DNA from: Anaerolineae bacterium | GTDB lineage: Bacteria; Chloroflexota; Anaerolineae; 4572-78; J111 | Direction: 5' to 3' | NCBI GenBank assembly: GCA_023151115.1 | Contig: JAKLJP010000001.1 | Location: 186,001-250,000 of the forward strand | Length of the DNA stretch: 64,000 nucleotides | Shown here: positions 1 through 10,103 of the stretch, in pieces | How the letters are laid out: each line of letters starts with the position of its first letter | How positions within the stretch are numbered: position 1 is the first letter of the stretch | Notes under the pieces: generated by a model | Database searches by the model: none | Seen by the model: the letters and a program-made list of their open reading frames with translations, nothing else | What the model was told of the DNA's origin: nothing | Position numbers and translations under genes: made by a program

Positions 1-1742
1 ACCAGCCGGCCATAAGCGTCCCGGCCATCCCAGGTGAAGGTGGTTTGCTGGTTGGGGGCAGCCGGGTGGCTGGTGGTGAACCGTCGCCCGGCAATTGAAA
101 CCTGGGCATAGATCCTCTGGAGGTTCTCCGGCAGGATGCGGCCGCTTAAGGGAATAGTGAGATGGTAGGCGGTTCTGAGTCCCGGCGCCCGGGCGCTCTG
201 GTAGAATAGCCGGAAAGGCGTGCCAGCGACTTCAACCATCTCCCCCAGGGTTTGATCCTGGCAGTTGACGATTGAACGGCATTCCTGGTCAGGGTCGTCC
301 TGAGGTGGCTCATCCTGAGGGCCAGGCTCCTCCTGAGGCGGATCTTGCTCACGGTCGGGCAGACGAGACGGTTCGCACTTGTTATTGGCGCAGCGTGTGT
401 TCTGGTTGGCATCCCAGCTAGAGAGATGGTCAATCATAATTCGCCACAAGCTCTGGCCGGGCGCATAAAGAGCGGCCAACCTGGCTCGTTCAGCATCGGT
501 AATGCCCATGCCGGCCAGGGCTGAGCCGGAGTCGGCTGCGCCATCGCCGTCAACATCCAGCTCGGCCAGGCCGCCGTTGAGGCTGATGATTTTTATGACG
601 CGCCCGCTGTCGGAAGCGACCCACATGCCCCGGTCATTGTCGTAGTAGCCCATCGGCACCGGCACGCCAACCTGGAAATCCAGAAAATTCTGCACGTAGA
701 AGATGACCGGCTGGTTGAACAGGACATCCCGGCCGCTGATTTTGGTAGTAGCCTCGTCGGCGCTCAATTCAATAGCGTAGGTATAACCGCTGTTGGGCGG
801 CAAAGGCGCCGGCATCGCCTGGGGGCCGTTCTCGCCGACGGTATATTCGGTTAAGCGGAGGTGGAGGCTGGACACGGTTTGGGTCGTCCCATCGGTGTTA
901 TAAATAGCCGCCTGGGTGCCCTGGGGGATGAAGAGAGCCGCCTGGCGCGAGCCATCGGTATCGGCAACCACACTGCCCTGGGCCACCTGCATCGGTTCGC
1001 TGGAGGTCAGGTCTATGGCCGTTACCTGGCTGTCTCGCTGGATGAGCACGACCTCCGGCAGGGAGGTGTAATCTCGCCAGGGAGGCGTCACCTGGCGCTG
1101 GGCGGGGGCATAGCCGCTTTTCCGGTAGTCAACCGTCAATTGGCCGCCGCCGTTGACGGCCAGATCAAATGTGCCATCGGCTCGGCTGAAGGTGCAGCCG
1201 TATTCGGGATGGTCTAGCACCGAAATCAGCACCCCCGGCAGGGGCGAACCGGCGCGGGTCAGCGTCCGCCCGCGCACGACGGCGGCGTACTGGGGCCGGA
1301 TTGTGCCCGGCGTGACTTCTATTTGAATCGGGTTGCTGCCGGTATAAAGGAAGGTGGTGGCGCTGTAAAAATCGGTAGCGACGGTCAAATCGAGCACAGG
1401 GGCGACGGTAGCAGGGTCGGGCGGCAGGTCGGCGGAGGTCAGGTCGGTTGGCGGCAAGATAGTACTGTTTCCGTTTGTTTGGAGTCCGGCGCTGTTCCCG
1501 CCCGGTCCTTTCAAAATGATAGGTAGGTAGAGACGCCGGTCGCCGGAGGGCGGGGGAATATTCGCGACAACGCAGGCGGAGTTATTTTGCAGCACAGGCC
1601 GGGCTGCACCGGCCGGGGCGGGCAACGGGTCGCCAACCGCAGGCCGGCCGATTGGCGGCGTGGATGGTAAGGCGGCTGCGGTTGCGGCCAGCAGTTGGTT
1701 CAATAAGAGCACAATGATCAACAAAAGAGAATGCGTTTTCAT
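1..1742 (-). CDS. RHS/YD-repeat-like secreted protein, N-terminal part (runs off left edge)
   Basis: The frame is open from the ATG at 1742 to base 1, at least 580 codons with no stop; the rest lies outside the window. Residues 1-25 form a signal peptide (MKTHSLLLIIVLLL plus small residues). Residues 72-78 read YLPIILK, a motif also present in two other exported proteins here. Around residues 155-215 is a carboxypeptidase-regulatory-like beta-sandwich (GSPLPGVLISVLD, GTFDLAVNGGG). Next come stretches I associate with the N-terminal shell of RHS/YD-repeat proteins (NSGYTYAIELSADEA, YVQNFLDFQVG, GMWVASDSGR), an acidic Pro/Glu linker, and FTWDGRDAYGR at the window edge, which usually precedes the YD repeats. 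A GGGGGGATCACC stretch upstream can serve as ribosome site. The RHS assignment is by pattern; the toxin or core part is not visible. Confidence 0.72.
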   Translation of the reverse strand, partial: MKTHSLLLIIVLLLNQLLAATAAALPSTPPIGRPAVGDPLPAPAGAARPVLQNNSACVVANIPPPSGDRRLYLPIILKGPGGNSAGLQTNGNSTILPPTDLTSADLPPDPATVAPVLDLTVATDFYSATTFLYTGSNPIQIEVTPGTIRPQYAAVVRGRTLTRAGSPLPGVLISVLDHPEYGCTFSRADGTFDLAVNGGGQLTVDYRKSGYAPAQRQVTPPWRDYTSLPEVVLIQRDSQVTAIDLTSSEPMQVAQGSVVADTDGSRQAALFIPQGTQAAIYNTDGTTQTVSSLHLRLTEYTVGENGPQAMPAPLPPNSGYTYAIELSADEATTKISGRDVLFNQPVIFYVQNFLDFQVGVPVPMGYYDNDRGMWVASDSGRVIKIISLNGGLAELDVDGDGAADSGSALAGMGITDAERARLAALYAPGQSLWRIMIDHLSSWDANQNTRCANNKCEPSRLPDREQDPPQEEPGPQDEPPQDDPDQECRSIVNCQDQTLGEMVEVAGTPFRLFYQSARAPGLRTAYHLTIPLSGRILPENLQRIYAQVSIAGRRFTTSHPAAPNQQTTFTWDGRDAYGRL

Positions 1743-1821
1743 GGTGATCCCCCCTTTTTTAGAAACACAGGTCTGGTGAGCTTTAAGAAAATAATTCGGT
1801 TATAGACTGACTACTGGTACT

Positions 1822-4800
1822 TCAACGGAGAATTATGGGTAAATAAACTTGGGTGGTATTGTTTCCAGCAGTACCGTCCCCCGTTCGTAATTCTTGAGCA
1901 ACATTGTCTATAGCATTAATATCCTGCGCTGCGGCCTGAATTGTGGTCAGAACCAAGCTACCCTCATCCGGGACTGAGCCTACCTGTACCCTAACTTCGA
2001 TAGAGCCGCTTTCCCCTACTTCCAGGTCGCCAAGATTCCAGCCTAGCACCCCACCCGCAAAGGTGTCACTCGGCGCGATTTGGTCGGGTGCGGGCTGGGC
2101 GCTGATAAAGTTGAAACCTGACCAGAGTGATAGAGTCAGAGTTGAAGATGGCGCGATTTGGTTACCAAAATTGCCATACATCAGGGTATAGGTGACCACC
2201 TGACCGGGGGAAAGCGTACCGGCGTCGCCCACTCCTGAAGTAGTCAGCCAGACAGCCAGATCGCTTCCGGCCAACGTGATGGGTTTGGCTATTTGCTGAC
2301 TGTTGTTGGTTGGATCAATATCGGGGGCAGTGGTGCTGACATTGAAAGCATAATTTAACGTTCCACCGGGGTCCAGGTCTGGATTGAACGGTAAAGCGGC
2401 CATCAGGCTGGGGTCAAGATCAACCGTCACGGTCACAGTTTGTTCAGCATCTACCGGTACTGTCCCAAGCTGCCAGGTTAGACTGCCCGGCCCGCTGGTG
2501 GTAGGCATGGGGCTGGCGCTGCGCAGAGTAACCGAGGTAGGTAGAGTCAAGTTGAGGGTCGTGTCGGAGGCCGAAGCGTTCCCATAATTGGCGACATTGA
2601 GGGTGAAGGTTACGGGCTGATCAACCGTCATAGCCACGCCGTCGAGATCTGAGTGAATAAGGAGGTCTGGGCCTGGGGGTTGAATCGTAAGTTCCATCGC
2701 CTCATCTTGATTGTTGTCAAGTGTTTGCTCGACATCGCTGGTCGTAGTTTGAGCGGTAACAGATAATGTAGCCCCCAGCGGGGTGTTGGCATTGATAAGA
2801 GCCGCCACCTCAAATATTTGGGGCAAGGCCCCGGGTTCAAGCGTACCCAGATCCCAACTTATCCGACCATCACTACCGATGGAAATGGCCGGTGGATCGA
2901 CACTGACAAAACTTAGACTTACCGGTAAGGTAGCCGTAAGTACTGTATTATGGGCAGCGACACTACCGGCCATATTGTTGACGCCGATAGTATAGGTTAC
3001 AACCTGCCCCGGCGCTGCGCCGAACCCCTCGTCTGACGTATCTGATAGAATAGTTACAAAAAGGTCAGGTGTATTGCTTTGGGGGGTGATTACCGCGAAT
3101 TTTGGCGATACAGACTCGTTTTCCTGATTGGCAGTCAAAAGGGGCGATAGTGTCTCGGGAGTATAGGTACAACCGTTGTGAAATTGGCCCCAGGTCGCAG
3201 TATTTTGGTCAACATCCAGGTGAAAGGATTTCTCTTTAGCCCATTTGCCATAGTTGCAGCCCAATGCTCTCAGGGTATTTCGCCACCACTTGTACCTATT
3301 GGTCGAATTTTCCCAATGACCAGTTTTGATGTCAACACCTGTACCCTTTAGATGAGTTTGATGTGGTATTTGCCAGGGAATAAATCCAGTGCGTGGTTGT
3401 CCTTTCTTACACACGTTTGTGCCGCCACTGTCGAATAAACCGCCATCCTGGAGGCTAACGTCAATGATGGCCAGCGGCACCACAGGCCAGGGGGATTTAC
3501 CGGTTTGAGTGAGTTCCCGATTATGGCTGATTTGAGCCGCCACAAAGTCATTGGCCAGGAGTTGGAGAGCGTCAAAGGTGGGTTGAGTTCCCCAGGTGCC
3601 TTCTGGATGGATACTAGAACGGTAAAATTTGGAAAGGTTAGCGTTGGTTGGCAGCGGCACAAAATCCTTCCGCTTGACCTCAATAGCACGTTGGGTGACT
3701 TGATCCTCAAACCGCATATTTGTAGGCGTTACTGTCACCTCATAAAGGCCGGTAATCCCCCGCTGTTTCCCGGCGCAACTTGCTTTTGAGCTGCCGGTAT
3801 CGTAATCAGTGCCCGGCCGAAAAGCGATCTTGGCCAGTCCCTGTTCATTCGTCTGCACGGTGATAGCCGGGTTTTGTTCGGTAATCTCGATAAAATCTGG
3901 GTTCCCCGGCCCTTTGAGATAACCACGCGGGCGGGGAATGTCCGCATCCTGGTGCAGATGCCCACCGCTCTTCTCCTTTGCTTTGACTTCAACCCGCAAT
4001 TCTGCATTTTTGACCGGTATCCCGTCACAGGTAACCCGTGCGGTCAAGGTAGCCGGGGAAGGCGGTGCAAGTGTATCGCCTTTATTGGGTGGGATGCTGA
4101 CTGTATCTGCATCCAGCGTTATAGAGAGGTTGTTGACTGCCGGATCGCTGGCGTCAATCGGCCCAGTTTGCTCCAAACAACCTTTGATCCGCCGGGCGGT
4201 AGCGTGCCACTGCACAGTTGGTGGACCAAAAACCACATAGGTAGTATTAACGAAACTAGTGTCCATTGAGAAAAAGTCGCCTTTGGCATCACTTTCAAGA
4301 TCGCCGGGCTGATCAGGAAACTCAGTGGGATGTATGGTGAAATTCCAGGACGAATCATCGGTGTATTCAAAGTTTCTAATATCTCTCGAACCATTGCAGA
4401 GAGAGTCTTGAATCTCTTCGCGGTAAAGATGATTGATTTTATTGCCTTCTACCAAGGGAGGGGAGTTCAAGATGCCAAAATCGTATTGGGAAATGAACCA
4501 ATTACCATCGGCCCGTTTTTGTGGTTTAAGGAGATTTTCAGAATCTAATTTGGTCCGGATGCCGCTCCAGAGAACAGAGTTGGCAATCCATTTACGACTG
4601 TGGCTTTGAACAATATCAAAGTCGCCATCAAACCCCCGGCAAAGATCTGGTACAGCAGAGTTATCATAAAGATATTCGTCCAATTCGGTGACAATATGAT
4701 TTAACCAGGTGATTTCGGTGCTACCCCGGCCTGTGTTTGGATCTACTGGTAAATGGCGGACGATGGCGGAGCCTTGTACCTTGACAACCCGGCGTTCGGT

Positions 4801-5040
4801 CACCCATTGACCTGATATCCCGGATGGCCGAGGGCCATCATAAAAAGCAGTAGCCGTAGCCGTCCAGGTGAAGAGGAAAGGGTCGTTGCTTGCGGCGGCT
4901 ACAGGAGGGGATGCAATGAGGCTATAAAACACTACAGACCAGATTGAGGTCGGGAGCATTAATACGACCATTGCCAAATGCAGAACTGAACGAAAGCGTC
5001 GAGCAGTACGTACTATCAATGGTAAACGTAGCCAGCACAT
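1822..5040 (-). CDS. Large cell-surface protein with three DUF11 repeats
   Basis: 1072 residues. Residues ~15-50 hold a hydrophobic export signal ending near PVAAA. Residues ~300-430 contain an Ig/filamin-like module (LTARVTCDGIPVKNAELRVEV). Three DUF11 modules follow at roughly 655-785, 790-920 and 925-1060, each with the family's pattern of a G.VVTYTI.V.N start, LPVSLSFVS-like strand, W.LGTL.PG turn and DNNQDEA or DPTNNSQ end. DUF11 modules are known as stalk or adhesin-type repeats of surface proteins. The protein ends exactly in YLPIILR, resembling the YLPIILK of the neighbouring exported protein, perhaps a surface-retention tag (inference). The 400-residue part before the DUF11 modules is not recognised. 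It reads toward the left-edge secreted gene with an 80 bp gap. Confidence 0.8.
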   Translation of the reverse strand: MCWLRLPLIVRTARRFRSVLHLAMVVLMLPTSIWSVVFYSLIASPPVAAASNDPFLFTWTATATAFYDGPRPSGISGQWVTERRVVKVQGSAIVRHLPVDPNTGRGSTEITWLNHIVTELDEYLYDNSAVPDLCRGFDGDFDIVQSHSRKWIANSVLWSGIRTKLDSENLLKPQKRADGNWFISQYDFGILNSPPLVEGNKINHLYREEIQDSLCNGSRDIRNFEYTDDSSWNFTIHPTEFPDQPGDLESDAKGDFFSMDTSFVNTTYVVFGPPTVQWHATARRIKGCLEQTGPIDASDPAVNNLSITLDADTVSIPPNKGDTLAPPSPATLTARVTCDGIPVKNAELRVEVKAKEKSGGHLHQDADIPRPRGYLKGPGNPDFIEITEQNPAITVQTNEQGLAKIAFRPGTDYDTGSSKASCAGKQRGITGLYEVTVTPTNMRFEDQVTQRAIEVKRKDFVPLPTNANLSKFYRSSIHPEGTWGTQPTFDALQLLANDFVAAQISHNRELTQTGKSPWPVVPLAIIDVSLQDGGLFDSGGTNVCKKGQPRTGFIPWQIPHQTHLKGTGVDIKTGHWENSTNRYKWWRNTLRALGCNYGKWAKEKSFHLDVDQNTATWGQFHNGCTYTPETLSPLLTANQENESVSPKFAVITPQSNTPDLFVTILSDTSDEGFGAAPGQVVTYTIGVNNMAGSVAAHNTVLTATLPVSLSFVSVDPPAISIGSDGRISWDLGTLEPGALPQIFEVAALINANTPLGATLSVTAQTTTSDVEQTLDNNQDEAMELTIQPPGPDLLIHSDLDGVAMTVDQPVTFTLNVANYGNASASDTTLNLTLPTSVTLRSASPMPTTSGPGSLTWQLGTVPVDAEQTVTVTVDLDPSLMAALPFNPDLDPGGTLNYAFNVSTTAPDIDPTNNSQQIAKPITLAGSDLAVWLTTSGVGDAGTLSPGQVVTYTLMYGNFGNQIAPSSTLTLSLWSGFNFISAQPAPDQIAPSDTFAGGVLGWNLGDLEVGESGSIEVRVQVGSVPDEGSLVLTTIQAAAQDINAIDNVAQELRTGDGTAGNNTTQVYLPIILR

Positions 5041-5100
5041 AGAGTTTCTCCTCTCTCCATTTTCAAATTGCTATTTAGGGTTAGCCATCAAGCTCAGTTG

Positions 5101-5442
5101 AACTTGACCACTTCTTCATCACTGACAATCTTTGGTAATATTGCCTGCAAAAACCCCACCAACTCCGCCCACTCCCGAAAATAGCGGCTTTCCCCGCTGA
5201 AAACGTACTGCACCTGGACACGCCATTCGCTTTGGCCATGACCCCAGCTTCTCCAACCACAACCGCACTGTAAACAGGTGCGAGCGCAGGAACGGCGCAT
5301 CGTTGGCTTCCGGGGTTATTACCACCAATGGAAACCTGCTTTTAGGCTTAATTTTTAGAAGTGGAGGGTGCAGCAGCAGATTGAGTTGTCGTTTCTTACT
5401 TTGGTCAAAGGTATCAAGGCCACAACGTATCCATAATTCCAA
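5101..5442 (-). pseudogene. Small unknown gene broken by a frameshift
   Basis: Two overlapping minus-strand frames join into one plausible protein. The first half (TTG at 5442 onward) reads ELWIRCGLDTFDQ and later LFTVRLWLEKLG. Removing one base near 5238 continues it as HGQSEWRVQVQYVFSGESRY, FREWAELVGFLQ and stop at ~5097. The second half resembles small Chloroflexota proteins with a W.VQV.Y..SGE.RYF pattern, known to me only as unnamed conserved proteins. No ATG is in frame upstream, where a TAG lies just before 5465, so the start may be damaged too. It sits between the DUF11 gene and the divergent regulator. Confidence 0.4.
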
Positions 5443-5597
5443 ATTCGTTCCATCAGTCTTGGAATGCTAGTGGGTTATTGGGACCTCAATATTTGTTTGA
5501 ATCATAGATTTAAACTCTTCGCAAACTCTTCGGAAGCTAGTGTTTCGCCCCGATTATTCCTTCTTACGTAAAAATTCGATACATTTCCAGTTTTAAA

Positions 5598-5627
5598 TTA
5601 GAATCAAACTTTAATGTGTTGTATAAT
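5598..5627 (+). promoter_or_regulatory. Probable sigma-70 promoter of the BTAD-STAND-WD40 gene
   Basis: A perfect TATAAT lies at 5622-5627 with a weak TTAGAA 18 bases upstream at 5598-5603. It falls just before the first good ATG (5679) and inside the longest possible reading frame (GTG at 5616), so the GTG start is unlikely to be used. The -35 match is poor, so an activator may be needed (inference). Confidence 0.4.
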
Positions 5628-5678
5628 AAACGTAACCCCATTCGTAAAAATAAACTATCTGGGCTAAATCAAGCCCCG

Positions 5679-8600
5679 ATGAAAACATTTCGGGCCGAGT
5701 CCAAGATGCTGCCTTCATTCCAACTCGATCCAACATATCATCTTCGCTTGCTAGGGCCGGTTGAACTGGAACAGGCTGGCGCACCAATGCCTCGCTTTGA
5801 ATCACGCAAAGCGGTTGGCTTGTTGGGGTATCTGGCCGTAGCGCATAAACCGGTCGCCCGCAGCCGACTGACCGACTTGTTCTGGCCGGATAAAACGGAA
5901 CAGCAGGGCCGAGCCAATCTGAGCCGGGTCTTGAATAACCTGTCCAACCTGCTACCCGGCAGCTTCCAGGCCGACCGGCACTTCATCGCCTTTGAACCGG
6001 CCGACGCAGTGTGGGTAGATCTATATGAATTTGCTGCGTTGCAGGCTGCGGGTGATCTGCCGGCCCAATTAAGGGCCATACAGCTCTATCGGGGCGATTT
6101 CTTAGAAGGGATGTTTCTGGACGATTGCCCTGAGGCCGAACTATGGTTGCTGGCAGAGCGCGAACGTTGCCAGCAGTGTGCCATTGGACTGTTGGAGACG
6201 TTGGTGACGCATTATGTGCGGGGCGGAGAATACGGCTCGGCTCAGAAAATGGCGACCTGGCTGCTGGCGCTGCGGCCGGATATGGAAGCTGCCCACCGCC
6301 AATTGATGTGGTTACTGGCAAAGAACGGCCAGTACCAGGCTGCGTTGACCCAGTACGAAACCTGTCGCCGCTTTCTGGCCGATGAGTTAGACGTGGCCCC
6401 GTCGCCCGAAACCGAAGCCCTGTTTAAAGCTCTGCAACAGGGACGGGCGGATCAGCTTGAGCCGTTGTGGCTTACCAACGCCGCGCCTACCCTCAAACCT
6501 CGGAATCCGTACCGGGGCTTGCACGCCTTTACCGAAGCCGACGCCCCCTTCTTTTTTGGCCGGGAAGCCATAATAGACCGACTGGAAACACTTATCAGCC
6601 AACCAGCCTTAGTGGCCATCATCGGACCATCCGGCAGTGGCAAATCTTCGCTCGTTCACGCCGGGCTATTACCCCGATGGCGAACTGCTGGGGACTGGCT
6701 CACCATCAAACTTCGCCCTGGGTCCGAGCCATTGTACGCCCTGGCGGCTGTGCTGGTGCCCCTGTTGCCAGCAACTACCCTAAATGTGGATGAGCTGGCG
6801 GCGGCCCTTGCTGAAGCGCACCTGCCACTGCGGACTATCATCGGCCAGATGCCGCACGGCCACGTACTGTTGGTGATCGATCAGTTTGAGGAGCTTTACA
6901 CGCTCTGCACCCAGCCGGCCGTGCGCCGCTGCTTTTTGGATGCGCTGTTATCGTTGTTTGCAACTCAGCCTCCATCAGACGAGCAGTCTGGGCCGGCAAT
7001 CACCGTTGTACTCACCATACGTGCCGATTTTATGGGCCAGGCGCTCGCACATCGCTCCTTTGCCGATCTGCTCCAGACCAACACCTTTATCCTGGGACCG
7101 ATGAACCGCCAGGAGTTGACGGCTGCCATTGTTAAACCGGCACAGCAGGTGGGTGTGTCGTTTGAACCGGGGCTGGTCGAGCATATTCTGGATGACGTGG
7201 GTCACGAACCGGGCAATCTGCCACTGCTGGAGTTTGCCTTGACCACACTGTGGGAGCAGCAGTCAGGCGGGCAGCTTAGTCATGCAGCTTACCAGGCCAT
7301 TGGCCGGGTAGAAGGCGCCCTGTCTGCCTATGCCGATCAGGTGTATGACCAATTACCCCAAGCTGAACAGGAACAACTGCCACGACTTATGCGGCAACTG
7401 GTGCAGCCCGGTCAGCAAACCAGCGACACCCGGCGGCTGGCCACACGCACCGAATTAGCCGACTCTGACTGGCAGTTGCTACAGAAGTTGGCCGACAGTC
7501 GTCTAGTGGTCACCAATCATAGCGTTACGCACAGCGAAACCGCCGAGTTGGTCCATGAAGCCCTTATCAACCACTGGCAACGCTTACAGGCATGGATCGA
7601 TGCCGATCGGACATTTTGTACCTGGCACGAGGAGTTTCGGGTAGCGTTGCGTCATTGGCAGAACAGTGAATACAGCGAGGCCGGTTTACTACACGGTCTT
7701 GGGTTAGAACTTGCTGAAGATTGGCTGGCTCGCCGTAGCGCCGACTTCAGTCCGTCCAGCCAAGCTTTTATTCAGGCCAGCGTGGCCCGGCGCACCAAGG
7801 AACGGGCGTGGCAGATGCGCCGGCGCCGTCAGATTACGACCTGGCTAGTGGTTGGGCTAATTGGGGCTGTTGTACTGGCGGTATTGGCAATCTGGGGTTG
7901 GGGACAGGCTGAAACTGAGCGCAAAGCCGGACTTTCCCATCAATTGGCGGCGCAGGCGCTGTACAATTTGGCGAATGGGGATATAGACCTAGCCCTACTC
8001 TTAAGCCTGGAGGCCAATCGGATAGCCGATACTCCAGAAGCATTGAGCAGCCTCCTTAGTGGGCTACAGCAAAGCCCGTACCGGATTGTCTTGCAAGGAC
8101 ACGAATACCCCGTGAAAGACATCGCTGCCAGTCGCAACGGACGCCAACTAGCCTCAGTTAGCGAAGACGGCACGGTGCTACTGTGGGATATTCCTGGTGG
8201 CCAAATATTAGAGCTACTAACGGATGGACAGGTGCGTAGCCTGGCCTTCAGCCCGGATAGCGAACTGTTAGCGTTGGGACGGGCGGATGGCCAAATCAGC
8301 CTATGGCAGGCCTCCACTCAGCGGGAGGTGGGGCAACTAACCGGCCATACCGGCAGCGTAACGACGGTCACCTTTAGCGCCGATGGTCAACGGTTGTTAT
8401 CAGGAAGCGCCGACCAGACGCTAATTCTGTGGGATGTTATTCGGCGGCAGCCGGTGGTCGAGCTGCTAAGGGGCCATCTGGGGCAGGTGGAGAGTGTTAG
8501 TTTTAGCCCAGACGGCCGATTGGCCGCTTCTGGCAGTACTGTCAATACCTGGAATGGCGCCGATAATCAGGTCATCTTGTGGGATGTTTACACCGGACAA

Positions 8601-10103
8601 ATTAAAGATAGGCTGGCTTTGGCTGATAGAACCAATGTTAGCAGTGTGGTCTTTAGTCCAGATGGACAACTTCTGGCTGTGGGGCAAACAGACGGTTACA
8701 TTTCGTTGTGGACGGTCCAAACTGGCGAGAAGCTGGGACTGCTACCTGGCGCCTACCAAGCCGGTGCTGCACCAACAGGAAGATCAACCATAAAGGTAGC
8801 CTTTAGCCCAGATAGCAGAATCCTGGTGGCCGGTGATGAATATGGTTATCTGACAATGTGGGATGTGACTAACCGGCAGCGTGTGGCTCGACCGTTTAAG
8901 GACCATACAGGAGCAATAAACGACCTAGCCTTTACCCTGGATGGTAACTTTTTAGCCACGGCCAGCAACGATCGGTCTATAATTTTATGGGGGATGACCC
9001 CCTTGTTACACCAGACGATAGCCCAGTCTCCCAGCCGAATCTGGAGCCTGGCCACCAGCCCGGATGGCCAACTGCTTGCCACAGGTAGCGACAATGGCCA
9101 GGTAAGTCTTTGGGATGTGCATTTGGGCCGGTTGCAGCAGACCCTCAATACCGCTTCTCTAGAAGGGTTAAACAGCCTAGCCTTCAGCCCGGATGGGCAG
9201 TGGCTAGCCGTTGGCAGTGATGATCGTGGTGTAGCGCTGTTACCGATGACCGCCACCAAGTCAACTGTACAGTATTTGACTGGCCATCACGGTGGGGTCA
9301 ATACAGTGGCCTTTAGCCAAGACGGTAAAATCCTGGCGTCGGGCAGCCGGGATAAAACGGTCATTTTGTGGGATATGGTTAGCCGCCAACCGTTGCTGCC
9401 GCCACTCGCAGAACATACCGATGGGGTGTGGCGGGTGGCCTTCAGCCCGGACGGTAAAATTCTGGCTTCGGCCAGTTGGGATGGCACCGTTCGTCTGTGG
9501 GATGTACCCAGCGGCCAGCCGCACGGCCCGCCCCTGCAAGGCCACACCGGTGCCGTAGTCAGTGTGGTCTTCAGCCCGGATGGTCAGACCTTGGCTTCGG
9601 GCAGCCGAGACCAGACCATCATTCTGTGGAATGTAGCGTCCGGGCAACCGTTGGGCCAGCCACTGGCCGGTCACAAGGATACGATCTGGGATGTAGCCTT
9701 CAATCCGCAAGGGCAAATATTGGCCTCGGCCGGATGCAGCCAACCAGATGCCCACTTGTACTGTAGCCAAGGTGAAGTCCGCTTGTGGCATGTACCCGAT
9801 GGTCGCCCACTGGGCCAAGCAATGATTGGTCATACCGACGTTGTCTGGCGGGTCAGCTTCAGCCCCGATGGCCAGACTTTGATCTCAGCCGGTGATGACG
9901 CCCGGATCGTTAGTTGGAATGTCAACCCTCAGTCATGGCAAAAGCTGGCTTGCAACCTAGCCCGACGCAACCTGACTCTGGCTGAATGGCAGCAATACCT
10001 GGGCAGCCAGCCGTATCGCGCCACCTGCACGTTTCCGGCTGTGCCGACCACCCCAACAAACATTCCAACCAGCTTCATTGTTTCCAAGGAGAAAGAGCCT
10101 TGA
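5679..10103 (+). CDS. Membrane-spanning BTAD regulator with STAND NTPase and 14 WD40 repeats
   Basis: About 1474 residues from the ATG at 5679, chosen because a TATAAT at 5622-5627 makes the GTG at 5616 unlikely; an ATG at 5706 is also possible. Order: winged-helix/BTAD DNA-binding module (residues ~10-260, start LRLLGPVELEQAG, end LDVAPSPETEALF); STAND NTPase of the nSTAND1 kind with Walker A GPSGSGKSS at ~316 and Walker B LLVIDQFEEL at ~397; a single membrane helix at ~721-742 preceded by RRRRQ; then 14 WD40 repeats (typical AFSPDG..LASGS.D.T..LWD), enough for two seven-bladed propellers. The basic residues before the helix suggest cytoplasmic DNA binding and outside WD40 (inference). BTAD regulators are known transcription activators. 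The gene overlaps the next start by 3 bases. Confidence 0.88.
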   Translation: MKTFRAESKMLPSFQLDPTYHLRLLGPVELEQAGAPMPRFESRKAVGLLGYLAVAHKPVARSRLTDLFWPDKTEQQGRANLSRVLNNLSNLLPGSFQADRHFIAFEPADAVWVDLYEFAALQAAGDLPAQLRAIQLYRGDFLEGMFLDDCPEAELWLLAERERCQQCAIGLLETLVTHYVRGGEYGSAQKMATWLLALRPDMEAAHRQLMWLLAKNGQYQAALTQYETCRRFLADELDVAPSPETEALFKALQQGRADQLEPLWLTNAAPTLKPRNPYRGLHAFTEADAPFFFGREAIIDRLETLISQPALVAIIGPSGSGKSSLVHAGLLPRWRTAGDWLTIKLRPGSEPLYALAAVLVPLLPATTLNVDELAAALAEAHLPLRTIIGQMPHGHVLLVIDQFEELYTLCTQPAVRRCFLDALLSLFATQPPSDEQSGPAITVVLTIRADFMGQALAHRSFADLLQTNTFILGPMNRQELTAAIVKPAQQVGVSFEPGLVEHILDDVGHEPGNLPLLEFALTTLWEQQSGGQLSHAAYQAIGRVEGALSAYADQVYDQLPQAEQEQLPRLMRQLVQPGQQTSDTRRLATRTELADSDWQLLQKLADSRLVVTNHSVTHSETAELVHEALINHWQRLQAWIDADRTFCTWHEEFRVALRHWQNSEYSEAGLLHGLGLELAEDWLARRSADFSPSSQAFIQASVARRTKERAWQMRRRRQITTWLVVGLIGAVVLAVLAIWGWGQAETERKAGLSHQLAAQALYNLANGDIDLALLLSLEANRIADTPEALSSLLSGLQQSPYRIVLQGHEYPVKDIAASRNGRQLASVSEDGTVLLWDIPGGQILELLTDGQVRSLAFSPDSELLALGRADGQISLWQASTQREVGQLTGHTGSVTTVTFSADGQRLLSGSADQTLILWDVIRRQPVVELLRGHLGQVESVSFSPDGRLAASGSTVNTWNGADNQVILWDVYTGQIKDRLALADRTNVSSVVFSPDGQLLAVGQTDGYISLWTVQTGEKLGLLPGAYQAGAAPTGRSTIKVAFSPDSRILVAGDEYGYLTMWDVTNRQRVARPFKDHTGAINDLAFTLDGNFLATASNDRSIILWGMTPLLHQTIAQSPSRIWSLATSPDGQLLATGSDNGQVSLWDVHLGRLQQTLNTASLEGLNSLAFSPDGQWLAVGSDDRGVALLPMTATKSTVQYLTGHHGGVNTVAFSQDGKILASGSRDKTVILWDMVSRQPLLPPLAEHTDGVWRVAFSPDGKILASASWDGTVRLWDVPSGQPHGPPLQGHTGAVVSVVFSPDGQTLASGSRDQTIILWNVASGQPLGQPLAGHKDTIWDVAFNPQGQILASAGCSQPDAHLYCSQGEVRLWHVPDGRPLGQAMIGHTDVVWRVSFSPDGQTLISAGDDARIVSWNVNPQSWQKLACNLARRNLTLAEWQQYLGSQPYRATCTFPAVPTTPTNIPTSFIVSKEKEP

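Noticed and set aside
9261..9833. 190-codon minus-strand frame inside the regulator's WD40 part
   Set aside because: Antisense shadow of the WD40 repeats.
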